Source of the DNA: Kribbella sandramycini
GTDB lineage: Bacteria > Actinomycetota > Actinomycetes > Propionibacteriales > Kribbellaceae
DNA: 64,000 nucleotides
Reading direction: 5' to 3'
NCBI RefSeq assembly: GCF_013131805.1
Contig: NZ_JABJRC010000009.1
Span: 310,001 to 374,000 of the forward strand
The notes beneath the pieces were generated by a model. That model was not told the origin of the DNA. It ran no database searches and saw only the letters and a program-made list of their open reading frames with translations. The translations under genes were made by a program, and so were the position numbers. Of this stretch, positions 17,295 to 28,100 are shown in pieces (the stretch's first letter is position 1; each line of letters starts with the position of its first letter).

Positions 17295-17310
17295 TCACTA
17301 AGTTTAGTGA
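17295..17310. promoter_or_regulatory. TetR-type operator
   Basis: Perfect inverted repeat TCACTAA-GT-TTAGTGA in the 52-nt gap between the divergent MFS and TetR genes; a related TAAGTTAA element precedes it. Position and symmetry fit repression of both genes by the TetR protein. Confidence 0.75.
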
Positions 17311-17332
17311 CACAAGCTAATGGAGGAGAGCG

Positions 17333-17923
17333 ATGCCGAGGACGGGGTCACGAGGCGGACCACAGACGCGGGCGCGGATCGCCGAGGCCGCGGCCGGGCT
17401 GTTCCTCGAGCACGGGTTCGACACGGTCACCGTGGCCGCCGTCGCCAAGGCCGCCGGTGTCTCCAGCGTCACCGTCTTCAAGCACTTTCCGCGCAAGGAA
17501 GACCTCTTCCTCGACCGCCAGGCCGAGGCCGAGGAGTTGCTCCGCGCGGCCGTTCGCCCCGGCGGCGACATCATCGGCCTGCTCGGCGACCTGACGCTGC
17601 GGTTGGCCGACGAGCGCCACCCGCTGTCCGGTCTCGACCCGGCGTCCGTCCCGTTCTTCCGGACCGTCGCGGAGTCGGCTGCGCTGACCGCCCGGGCCCG
17701 CGAGATCGCCGCCGGCCTCCAGCAGGCGCTCACCGAAGAACTCACCCCGGCGTACGACGGCGACGCGGCGCTCCTGGCGGCCTTCTTCGTGGCCGGCTAT
17801 TCGACCGTCCTGATCGACACCGCCCGTCGGCGGCTCACAGGGGACTCGATGGACGCCGTCGCCGACGCCCATCGAGCCCGTTTGCGCCGGCTGTCCGACG
17901 CGCTCCGCGCTACTGCGGTTTGA
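17333..17923 (+). CDS. TetR family regulator
   Basis: 196 residues, ATG 17333 behind GGAGGAGAG. N-terminal TetR helix-turn-helix: RARIAEAAAGLFLEHGFD, then VAAVAKAAGVSSVTVFKHFP. The C-terminal helical domain is the ligand and dimer module and is not diagnostic. Divergent from the DHA2-type exporter and adjacent to a perfect 16-bp palindrome. The last 14 nt overlap the 3' end of the convergent FG-GAP/ricin gene. Confidence 0.9.
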   Translation: MPRTGSRGGPQTRARIAEAAAGLFLEHGFDTVTVAAVAKAAGVSSVTVFKHFPRKEDLFLDRQAEAEELLRAAVRPGGDIIGLLGDLTLRLADERHPLSGLDPASVPFFRTVAESAALTARAREIAAGLQQALTEELTPAYDGDAALLAAFFVAGYSTVLIDTARRRLTGDSMDAVADAHRARLRRLSDALRATAV

Positions 17924-20900
17924 AGGCCCAGCGCTGGCCCTTGCCGCCGTGGTAGAACCAGGAGATCACCTCGGCGCCCGCGGCCGAGCTGCCGTTCGCG
18001 ACGTCCAGTGAGAGGCCGGAGCTGACCGCGATCACGCTGTAGGTGCCGCCCGGTGCCGGCTCGATCCGCCACTTCTGGCACTCCGAGGCGCCGTCCGGGA
18101 AGATGATCATGCTTGCTCTTGGCAACTTCGAGCAGCCCTTGATCTCCAGTGGCAGTTTGGAGTTGGTGTCGACGAGTTTGTAGATGTCGTCGCCGAGGCT
18201 GCGCAGATTCCACTTCTGGCAGACACTCGCCGAGGCCCAGGTGCCCATCCGGACCGGGCTGCTCGCCGCCGTCACGCACTTGGGCACTTCGAGGACCGTC
18301 GTCGTACCGACCGCCGCATCGACCCGATAGCGCGTGCTGCCGGTGCCCCCGAGCTGGGTCGCGTTGAACGCCGGCCGCAGAATCCACTGCTCGCTCGCGG
18401 CCTGCCCGCACGGCACCTGCTGGGTCAGCGCGTCGTCGTCCAACGACGCCGCCGCGACGCCCAAGCACTTACCACTGTGGGCGAACCGCAGTTGGACGAC
18501 GGTCTCGTACGCGCTCCCGTCGACATAATCGAACGTCACCTGCTGCCAAGCCCGCGGCTCACCCAACCCGCCGCCACAACTGGATTGGATGACGGCGACC
18601 TCGTCCTGCGAACTGCCTCCGGTCACGTCGAGACACTTCACCGGACCGACGTCGACCGCGGTGTGTACCGGCCGGATGCTGTACTGATCGGTGCCCGCGA
18701 TCGGCATCAGCCGGAACCGCTCGTTCAACGCCGTACCCACACACCGGAACTGGATCAGCGCGGCCTTGTCGGCGACGCTGCTGCCCTTGACGTTCAGGCA
18801 CTTGCCGCTGTTCTTGTTGACCAGCTCGTACTGCCGGTGCTCGATGTCGAACTTCGGCCCGGTCACCGCGCCGACCGCCCCCGACCAGGTCTGCACCTTG
18901 TCGGCGAACGCCGACCCGGTCGACCGCAGCGAATAGACCTCACGGTCGCCGTCGGCCGCCGCGTACAGCAGGCCGATGTCGTCGAGCCGATCGCCGTCGT
19001 AGTCGCCGCTGACGAGTGTCGTCTTGGCCAGTTCCAGCCCGGTCACGCGTCGCCAGTCGGCCTTGGTCAGTTGGGTTGCGGAGCCGCTGAAGACGACCAG
19101 CGTGCCGTCGTTGGTGGTGTTCTCGGTCAGCGCCACGATGTCGTCGCGACCGTTGCCGTCCGGATCGGCCACCGTGAAGCGGCTCTTGTCCCAGCAGAAC
19201 CCGTCCGCGCCGGAGTCGTAGATCGTGGTCGCCGCGGCGAACGCCGTACCGGTCGAGCGGTACAGGTCGACCGCCGTCCGGCAGCCGGTCAGATTGCGCA
19301 CGCTGAGCAGGTCGGACTTCCCGTCCTGGTCGATGTCGACCAGGAGCGGCGCGCTGCGCGACCAGGTGTTCCCAGCCGCCGCCTGCACCCAGCCCACCGG
19401 GGCTGCGAAGTCGTCGGCCGCCCGGAACACCTGCGCCTGCCAGTTGTCCCCGGTCCCTGCGTTCTGGACGACGATGTCGTCCTTGCCATCGGCATCGACA
19501 TCACCCGACACCACCCGGGCCGTGTTCAGCTGCCACGGGCTGGTCTCGGTCGTCCACACCGCAGGCGGGTTCTGGTACTCGTTCCCGTCCGACGGCAGCT
19601 TGTACAGATACATCCGTCCGCCCGCACCCGAGCGGAACACCGCCATATCGGTCCGGCCGTCACCGTCGAAGTCACCCTGGACCGGTTTCACCTTGGCCAG
19701 CGAGAAACCGGTGCCCTCACCGGTGTCCCACGCCATCGTCCCCGCATTGAACGCCGAGCCGCCCGATACGATGTTCCAGATCCCGGTCCGCCCGAAGCCG
19801 TGGTCGAGGACGGCGGTCACATCGGCTCGCCCGTCGCCGTTGCTGTCCCCGCGCACCTTCGGCGCCGGACCGGCCGCAGGTTTCGCGTTCAGCTCCCAGG
19901 CCTCCCGGGTCGCGCTGCTGTTCCCGGCCCGGTCGACCGCCCGCACGTACAACCGCAGACTCGGTACGCCGGTGATCGGATCCGGATGCACGGTGATCGG
20001 GATCGTCGCCGTCCCGTCCGCACCGGCCTTCACCCGGCTGACCAGCGCATCGGCCTGGAATCCGTAGACGTACTCGTCCAGATCGGTCTCGCCGCCGGCC
20101 GGCTTGAACGTCACCCTGCCGACCTTGCGCGCCTCGACCACCGGGTCACCCGCATCCGGGAAGTCCGTCGACTCGATCCGCGGTACGGCGGGCGCCGAGG
20201 TGTCGATCACGAAGTAGCAAGCCGGTGTCGTCGGGCCGGCCGCGTTCGCGGCGTCCTTCGTGAAAGCGCTGTAGCTGTAGACAACGCCTGGGCTGAGCTT
20301 GCCGGCCGGCGTCTCCGGCCAGGCGAAAGCCGCTCCGCTGACGGTCGGCCCGACAGCGCTCTCGTGGACGACGGCGCCCGCGGGATCCTTGATCTGCAAC
20401 GTGGTGGTGACGTTGTCGCCGAGATCTGGGTCGTCCGCGACCGAGGCCCATTGCGGCTGCGCGGTCAGGACCGGGGTCGGGGCGGACGCCGTACCGCACG
20501 GCCGCGGCCTGGTCAGCGCGAGCCCCTTCGGCATCTTCGGCGTGGTGTTGTAGGTGACCGCGAGTGCCGCCGAGCTCGGGACGAACTTCTTCCAGTGGTA
20601 CTGCGCTTCGGTGTTCGTGCCCTCGTTGGGGGAGCGGAGGCCGAGGGAGAGCGTCGGTTTCCGGCCGTCCGCGACGGCCTGGACGAAGGTGCGCAGCTTG
20701 CTGGGAGCGTTGAGCGCGCCGAACTCCATCGGCAGCGTCTTCTCCTCCGGCCAGGCCGCGCCGTTACGCGAGTCCAGCTCGGTCTTCCAGTACGTCGCGT
20801 TCGTCGTACCCCAGTTGAGCTTCTTGTTCGCGGTGTCCAGGTCGGTCAGCTGCCAGAGCTCGACCGGCTTCGCCGTCCCCGACGAGCTCCAGTCGAGCGT

Positions 20901-21959
20901 GATGCGGAACTGGGCGTTCAGGATCGTGCTGCCCGCGATCGCTTGGGCGCCGCTCGTCGTCCGCATCAGGAACATCGACCGGTAGACGTTGGCCGGCTCC
21001 CCCCAGCGCGGGCCGACCTTCGCGCCACCGGCGTCCCGGTCGTAGGTCCAGCCGTCGACCGTGCCGGACTCCTTGTTCACGTGCAGCCAGTTGACCGCCG
21101 TCCCGGAGATCGACGGATCGATGTACAGCGGGAACTTCGCAGCCGGATCGGTGAGCAGCTTGCGATCCGGGGTGAGTACGAACCGGCCGGGCTCCTGCCG
21201 GATGCCGAGCTGCGCGCGCCGGGGCTTGAAGTCGCTGGACGCGTCCCACATCGTCGGCCGGTCCGCGGTGAAGGCGAGCTTGCCCTTGCGATCGACCGCG
21301 GTGGTCGAGCCGTCCGGCTGGACCTTCAGCGTCAGACCATCCGCACTGACCGGGAAGTTCAGCGTGGCCAGGGCCGGATTGGCCGCCGCCGCGCGGTCAT
21401 GGACGACGAGCAGCTGGGAGAAGCGATCGACCTCCGCCTTGATCTGCAGGTCGACACCGGGCAACACGTCGGCGTACGTCGCGAGGTTGCCGGACAGCAC
21501 CGGCTTCGGGAGCACGCCCGGCCAACCCAGCCGGATCTGTGCCCCGGCGGCGCCGATCGCCACCAGCTCCCGGTCGCCGCCGTTGGACAGCTCCAGCGGC
21601 GAGATCGTTGCCACCGTGCGGATCCGGCCGTCGGCATCGAGTCGCAGCGACGGATCGGGATCGACCCAGTCGCGGCCCTTGCGGACCCGGACCGGCTGCG
21701 AGTGCTGCTCCATCGTCTTGGTGCCGTCCGGGTTCGCGAACACCTGGCCGGTCTCGGTGCGATGGTCGGCCAGCTCGACGCGTTCGCCGGTCCGCAAGGC
21801 CGTGGCCATCGCGCGGGCCTCGGGGGATGCCTCGTCCGGGTTCATCGCGCGCGGCGTCTCGAAGGCCGCCTGCGCGGCGTCGGGCGCGGCCGGAAAGGCC
21901 ACCAGCCCCGCGGACAGCAGCACCAGCACAGCACCCAAGGACAAGCGTCGCCGACGCAT
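17910..21959 (-). CDS. giant secreted protein: DNRLRE-like, FG-GAP repeats, ricin-type lectin end
   Basis: 1349 residues. Signal peptide 1-31 (LSLGAVLVLLSAGLVAFPAA). Residues ~50-480 resemble the N-terminal beta-rich modules and DNRLRE domain of actinobacterial secreted proteins. About 500-690 are Ig/fibronectin-like segments. Residues ~700-1000 hold at least six FG-GAP/VCBS repeats with Ca-binding loops: DSNGDGRADV, GDFDGDGRTD, GDVDADGKDD, VDIDQDGKSD, ADPDGNGRDD, GDYDGDRLDD. From ~1040 to the end lie ricin-type beta-trefoil repeats (NSGKCLNVKG, HSGKCLGVAA, a degenerate SSGLSLDVANG with QRWAF). Likely an exported, calcium-binding, carbohydrate-binding surface protein. Divergent from the RHS gene with a 184-nt shared upstream region. 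Confidence 0.83.
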   Translation of the reverse strand: MRRRRLSLGAVLVLLSAGLVAFPAAPDAAQAAFETPRAMNPDEASPEARAMATALRTGERVELADHRTETGQVFANPDGTKTMEQHSQPVRVRKGRDWVDPDPSLRLDADGRIRTVATISPLELSNGGDRELVAIGAAGAQIRLGWPGVLPKPVLSGNLATYADVLPGVDLQIKAEVDRFSQLLVVHDRAAAANPALATLNFPVSADGLTLKVQPDGSTTAVDRKGKLAFTADRPTMWDASSDFKPRRAQLGIRQEPGRFVLTPDRKLLTDPAAKFPLYIDPSISGTAVNWLHVNKESGTVDGWTYDRDAGGAKVGPRWGEPANVYRSMFLMRTTSGAQAIAGSTILNAQFRITLDWSSSGTAKPVELWQLTDLDTANKKLNWGTTNATYWKTELDSRNGAAWPEEKTLPMEFGALNAPSKLRTFVQAVADGRKPTLSLGLRSPNEGTNTEAQYHWKKFVPSSAALAVTYNTTPKMPKGLALTRPRPCGTASAPTPVLTAQPQWASVADDPDLGDNVTTTLQIKDPAGAVVHESAVGPTVSGAAFAWPETPAGKLSPGVVYSYSAFTKDAANAAGPTTPACYFVIDTSAPAVPRIESTDFPDAGDPVVEARKVGRVTFKPAGGETDLDEYVYGFQADALVSRVKAGADGTATIPITVHPDPITGVPSLRLYVRAVDRAGNSSATREAWELNAKPAAGPAPKVRGDSNGDGRADVTAVLDHGFGRTGIWNIVSGGSAFNAGTMAWDTGEGTGFSLAKVKPVQGDFDGDGRTDMAVFRSGAGGRMYLYKLPSDGNEYQNPPAVWTTETSPWQLNTARVVSGDVDADGKDDIVVQNAGTGDNWQAQVFRAADDFAAPVGWVQAAAGNTWSRSAPLLVDIDQDGKSDLLSVRNLTGCRTAVDLYRSTGTAFAAATTIYDSGADGFCWDKSRFTVADPDGNGRDDIVALTENTTNDGTLVVFSGSATQLTKADWRRVTGLELAKTTLVSGDYDGDRLDDIGLLYAAADGDREVYSLRSTGSAFADKVQTWSGAVGAVTGPKFDIEHRQYELVNKNSGKCLNVKGSSVADKAALIQFRCVGTALNERFRLMPIAGTDQYSIRPVHTAVDVGPVKCLDVTGGSSQDEVAVIQSSCGGGLGEPRAWQQVTFDYVDGSAYETVVQLRFAHSGKCLGVAAASLDDDALTQQVPCGQAASEQWILRPAFNATQLGGTGSTRYRVDAAVGTTTVLEVPKCVTAASSPVRMGTWASASVCQKWNLRSLGDDIYKLVDTNSKLPLEIKGCSKLPRASMIIFPDGASECQKWRIEPAPGGTYSVIAVSSGLSLDVANGSSAAGAEVISWFYHGGKGQRWAFKPQ

Positions 21960-22143
21960 TCCCCCACCACCTCACACCAGAGTTCTCCGTCGGACGAGGA
22001 AGACAATGACACGTCCGGCGCGTGCAGGCGATGGTTTCGAACCCTTTGATTACTGGCCAATTCCGGAAGTTGTCCACTTCTTACCTGGTGACGGGCGACG
22101 CGGCGGCGGCAAGCTGACCGGCGTCTACCCAGGAGGCCCGCCC

Positions 22144-25100
22144 ATGCCCTCTCGACGCCTCGTCGCCCGTACGGCAGTCGCCGTCGGCCTGGCCGTCACG
22201 ATGGTTCTGTCCGTCCAACAACAAGGCATCACCGCAGCGGCCGCGACCCGGCCCGACCCCAAGTTCAACGCGACCGAGTACGCCTCGATCGACGGCAGGA
22301 CAGCGAAATCCGTGCCCCGGCCCGCGAATGCGACGGCGGCGCGCGAGTTCCGCGGCGCGACCGCCGTCCAGTGGCCGACGGCCGGATCGGCCGAGGTCGC
22401 CGTCCCGCAACCCGCCGCGAACGGCACCTGGCAGCTTGCCCTGAACGGCGGCCGGGTCAACGAACGCGCGCAGGCCGGCCAGTTGCCGGTGTGGGTTGCG
22501 CCGACTGCCGCAACGGCTCGCGAGGTGTTGTCCAAGGGGACAACCGCTGCGCCGTCGAAAATAAAGATCGATCTGCTCGGACGGCGCGGTGACACACTCG
22601 AGCTGAAGGTCAGCCGGGCGGATGGCTCGGCGAAGTCCGGACACGTCACGGTCGGCGTCGACTACCGCGAGTTCCGCGAGACGTACGGCGGCGACTGGGC
22701 GACCCGGTTGCGCTTCACCGTCCAGCGCGACGGCAAGACCGTGGTGATTCCCAGCCGCAACAACGGTTCTGGCGCTGTGGTTGCCGACGTCCCGGTCGGC
22801 CCGCAGGCGCAGACGTTCGCGGTCGCGGCCGGTGAGTCCAGTGGTGGTGGCGACTACAAGAAGCCCGAGTCCGGCGATGGCAGCGCGACTTGGAGTATCG
22901 GCGGCTCGTCCGGTGACTTCGAGTGGCAGCTGCCGCTGGACGCGCCGCCGGCGATCGGCGGCCCGGAGCCGTCGGTTGCCCTGAGCTACTCGTCCGGCGC
23001 GCTCGATGGGTTGTCCTCGGCAACCAACAACCAGACGTCGTTGATCGGCCAGGGCTTCACGACGACCGGTGGGGGCTCGATCGAGCGCCGGTACCGGACC
23101 TGCTCGAAGGACCTGAACGGCAACAACGGCACCCGTAAGACCGGTGACCTCTGTTTCGCCGGTGACAGCCTGAACATCTCCGTCAACGGCAAGTCCGGTG
23201 ACCTGGTGCTGGCCAAGAAGGACGCCAGCGGCGAGGTCTGGCGGATGCGCGGTGACGACGGCGCCATCATCGAGCGGCTCGGCGGCGCGACGAACGGCGA
23301 CGACGGCACGGCCGCGGCCGACAAGGGCGAGTACTGGCGGATGACGTCACCCGATGGCACGAAGTACTACTTCGGCCTGAACCGCTTGCCTGGTTGGGCA
23401 ACCGGCAAGGAGGAGACGAAGTCCGCCTCGACCGTCCCGGTGTTCGGCAACCACTCCGGCGAGCAGTGCCACAAGACCGCGTTCGCCGACTCGTGGTGCC
23501 AGCAGGCCTATGAGTGGAACCTCGACTACGTGGTCGACCGGCACGGCAACACGATGAGCCTGTTCTACAACACCGAGACCGACCGCTACGCCCGCAACCT
23601 CACCAAGGCCTCGGTCAGCACCTACGTGCGGGCCAGTGCGGTGAAGCGGATCGAGTACGGCCAGGTCGACGGCCAGGTGTTCACGCAGAAGCCGGTCGGG
23701 CAGGTTCTCTACACGATGGCCGAGCGCTGTACGCCGTTGCCGTGTGGGCCGACCCAGAAGGCGACCTACCCGGACACCCCGTGGGACTTGACCTGCGCCA
23801 GCACCACCAACTGCGACAACCACTACACACCGACGTTCTGGACGCAGCTCCGGCTCGACAAGGTGACCACGCAGGTGTGGCGGGCCGCGACGAGCAAACA
23901 CGAAGACGTGCACTCCTGGTCGCTACGGCAGGAGTATCTACGTGCTGACAACAGCAGCCCAGCCCTGTGGCTGAAGGAGGTTGCGCCGACCGGACATGTC
24001 GGTTCGACTCCGATCCAGATGCCCACGACCAGCTTCGACGGCATCGCGTTGGGCAACCGGGTCGACACCGGAAGCGACACCGTGCCGCCGCTGGAGTGGT
24101 TCCGGATCAACGCCGTCCACGGTGGTACCGGTGGCGACCTTGCGGTCAACTACAGCGGAATCGACTGTCAGCCAACGGGTCTGCCCGCACCGGACAACAA
24201 CGACCGGCGCTGCCGACCGCAGAAGTGGTCGCTGCTCGACACCTCACCCGACCGCACCGACTGGTTCCACAAGTACGTCGTGACGTCGGTCCAGGAGACC
24301 GACCGCACGGTCTCGGCCACCGACCCGTGGCAGGCGCCCGTCCCGGTCGTCACGAACGTCCAGTACCTCGACAAGCCGGCCTGGCGTTTCGAGGAGCAGG
24401 ATGCCGGGACCGACTTGAAGGAGTCCACCTGGTCCCAGTGGCGCGGCTTCGGCCGGGTCAAGGTCGTCAAGGGTCGTGCGGACGAACCGCAGTCCGTCAA
24501 CGAGACGCTGTACTTCCGCGGCCTCGACGGCGACCGAACGGCGGCCGGCGGCACCAAGGACATCAAGGTCAAGGACTCGACCGGAGTCGAGGTCGACGAC
24601 CTCAACGAGTACGCCGGGCAGCCGCGCGAACAGCTGGTCTACAAGGGCGCAACGGTCCTGAACAAGAGCATCGCCGACTACTACCTCTCCGCGCCGACAG
24701 CGACGATGACCCGGCCGTGGGGCACGCTGACCGCACGCTACTCGGGCCAGAAGCAGCTGACGCAGTACCAGCCGACCGACACCGGCACACTGCGTATCGA
24801 CACCCAGAACAGCTACGACGCCAGCGGCCGGTTGACCAGCAAGGACGAAGCCGGCGACCTCGCTGACACCACCGACGACAGCTGCACGCGGTACACCTAC
24901 GTCGAGAACGCGACGAAGAACCTGCGCGAGCTGCCGGCCCGGCTGCAGCAGGTCGGCAAGCGCTGCGACCAGCCGTTCACGAACGCCGATGTCCTCACCG
25001 ACGAGCGGTTGTTCTACGACAACGCGACCTCGGTGACCGCCGTCCCGACCAAGGGTCTGGTCACCCGGGCCGAACGGCTGGCCGGATTCGACGCGGCCGG

Positions 25101-28100
25101 GCAGCCGAAGTACGAGCTGTCCTACACGGCGAAGTACGACGCGATCGGCCGCCAGACCGAGACCGTCGACGGGCTGAATCGTCCGACGACGCGTGCGTAC
25201 AGCCCGGCGTACGGGCCGATCCAGAAGATCACCGACACCTCCGCGAACGGCCAGCAGGTGGTGAAGGAGCTCGAGCCCGCCTTCGGGTTCGAGACGGCCG
25301 TGCAGATGCCGGACGGCCGCCGCGGCGTCCGTCAGCTCGACGCCGTGGGCCGGGTCGCGAAGACCTGGGACTCCGGGCATGCCACCAGCGGCCCGGCCGA
25401 CCTGGAGTTCGAGTACAAGCTACGCGACGACGGCCCGTCGCTCGTCACCACGAAGCGCCGGGTGAAGAGCGGCACGTACGACGTCAGCTACGACCTGTAC
25501 GACGGCCTCGGCCGGATCCGGCAGACGCACGAGCAGTCGCCGCGCGGCGGCTGGCTGGTGACCGACAACCGGTACGACTCCCGTGGTCTCGAGGTCAAGG
25601 TCAACGGCCCGTACTACACGGCCACGCTGGCCGAGGGCGAGCTGAAACTCGTCGACGAGGCGACCCTGCCCAAGCAGGAGGTGACGACCTGGGACGAGGC
25701 CGAGCGGCCGAAGCAGCAGGCGTTCAAGTCGATGGGCGTGCAGAAGTGGGCGATCGACCACGACATCAGCACGAACCGGCAGAGCATCGATCCGCCGGCC
25801 GGTCAGACGCCGACCACCCGGATCATGGATGTCGACGGCAACCTCACCGAGCTGCGGCAGTACCACGGCGACAGCCCGACCGGCCCGTACGACAGCACGA
25901 AGTACGCGTACTGGCCGACCGGCGCGCTGAAGAGCGTCACCGATCCGGGCGGCAACGTCTGGAGCTACAAGTACGACGTCCAGGGCCGCAAGATCGAGGA
26001 GAACGACCCGGACAAGGGGATCAGCAAGTTCGAGTACGACGCGGCCGACCAGCTGGTGTCGACCACGGATGCCCGCGGGACCAAGCTGTACAACAGCTAC
26101 GACATCAACGGCCGCAAGACGGCGACCCGGCTGAACGCGCCCGACGGCCCGCTGCAGAGCGAGTGGAAGTTCGACACCCTCGCGGCGGGGCGGCCGACGT
26201 CGTCGACCCGCTACGTCACGAAGGACGGTAAGACCGAGGCCTACACGACCGCGATCACCGGGTACGACTCGTCCGGCCGGACGACCGGGACCACGGTCAC
26301 CCTGCCGGAGTCCGAGGGCAAGCTGGCCGGCGCCTACACGATCGGCCAGACCTACACCGACGACGGCAAGGTCGCCACGCGATCGCTGCCGGCCGCCGGT
26401 GGGCTCGGGGCGGAGACGCTCAACTTCGGCTACAACAACCAGGGCTTGCCGACCTCGCTGGCCGGTCAGGACACCTATGTCCGGCAGCTGTCGTACACGC
26501 CGTTCGAGGACGCCGATGTTCTGACGCTGGGGACGGCGTCCGGGCCGTTCGTGCAGCAGAAGTTCGAGTACGACCAGATCACCCGGCGCGTCAGCCGAGT
26601 GGTGGTGGACAAGGAGCTGTCGCCGCGACGGGTCTCCGACACCCGGTACGACTACGACCCGGGCGGCAACATCAAGAAGATCAGCGACATCGCTCCGGAG
26701 GGCTCGGGCGAGGCCACTGACACGCAGTGTTTCGACTACGACTACATGAGCCGGCTGACCCAGGCCTGGACGCCGAAACCGGGGCAGGACAACGGACCTG
26801 GCGACTGCGCGGCCGCTCCGGCGGCAGCGGACCTCGGCGGGCCGGCGGCGTACTGGCAGCAGTGGACCTTCGACAAGTCGGGTAACCGCAAGACCGAAAA
26901 GACCACCACAACCGCCGGGACGACGACGAGCACCTACGAGTACGGCAGCGCGAAACCGCACGCGGTGACCGCTGTCACCACCACCGGCCCAGCCGGGACG
27001 AAGACCAAGACCTTCGGGTACGACGAGGTCGGCAACACCACCCGGCGGACTGCCAACGGGGTCGACGAGATTCTCGAATGGGACGCCGAGGACCGGCTGA
27101 CCAAGACCACGAAGGGCGCCACCGGAACCTCCGCGGTCTACAACGCGGACGGGCAACGCCTGCTCCGCCGGGACTCGGCCGGTACGACGCTCTACCTGGG
27201 CGAGACCGAGCTCAAGCTCGACAAGACCGGTCAGACCGTGACCGGAACGCGGTACTACGGATTTGGGGACCGCGTCGTCGCCGTCCGCACCGCGCAGAAC
27301 CTGAGCTGGCTGCTCGGCGACCTGCAGGGCACGCCGTTGACGGCGATCGACGCGACCACGCAGGTCGTGCAGAAGCGCCGGGTGCTGCCGTACGGCGAGG
27401 CGCGCGGCGCGGCGCCGGCGTCCTGGCCGGGGCAGCGCGACTTCCACGGCGGGACGAACGATCCGGACACCGGGCTGGTGCAGCTCGGGGCCCGGCAGTA
27501 CGACAAGAGTATCGGCCGGTTCATCTCGGTCGACCCGATCATCGACCTGTCCGATCCGCGGCAGATGAACGGGTACGGCTACGCGAACCACAACCCGGTC
27601 AGCTACAACGACGCCAGCGGCGAGCTCGCGATCGTCGTCGTGGTGCCGGTGCTGATCATCGTGCTGATCGTGGCGCTGATGTTGCAGGCGGCGCTGCAGT
27701 CGTACCAGCAGGAAATCCAGATGGTCAGCTTCCGGGAGGAGGTCCAGAACGTCTGGGACGTCCTGAAATGGGCCTGGAAATCCGTGGTGAAACTGGTCAA
27801 GGTCGTCTGGACGGTGGTCGTCACCCTCTGGAAACTGATCTGGGTCGTGGTGATGTACATCGTCGAGAAGGCGGTGATCATCTACAAGACGATCATCAAA
27901 CACGTCGCGGACAAGAAGAAGCCGCGAAACAACCACAAGGCCCAGCGCAACAGCAACAACAACGGCAACAGCAGCCGCGGCAATCAGGGCAACCGGGGTA
28001 ACCAGGGCAAGTCGAAGGCGCAGGAAGGGAACCCTGGCAAGCCGCAGCCGCCCCGGCAGCCGCGGCAACAGCAGCAGCCGCGCAAACCCAAGGGACAGCA

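Noticed and set aside
22033..22043. GGTTTCGAACC, resembling a tRNA T-loop
   Set aside because: No T stem, acceptor stem or anticodon arm can be formed around it; just a short palindrome.
18477..22049. 1190-codon open frame on the + strand opposite the FG-GAP/ricin gene
   Set aside because: Arg/Pro/Gly/His-rich low-order protein; a shadow of the minus-strand gene, which has clear domains and a signal peptide.
21061..22143. 5' extension of the RHS frame by 361 codons
   Set aside because: Antisense to the FG-GAP/ricin gene; signal peptide and AGGAGG support ATG 22144.
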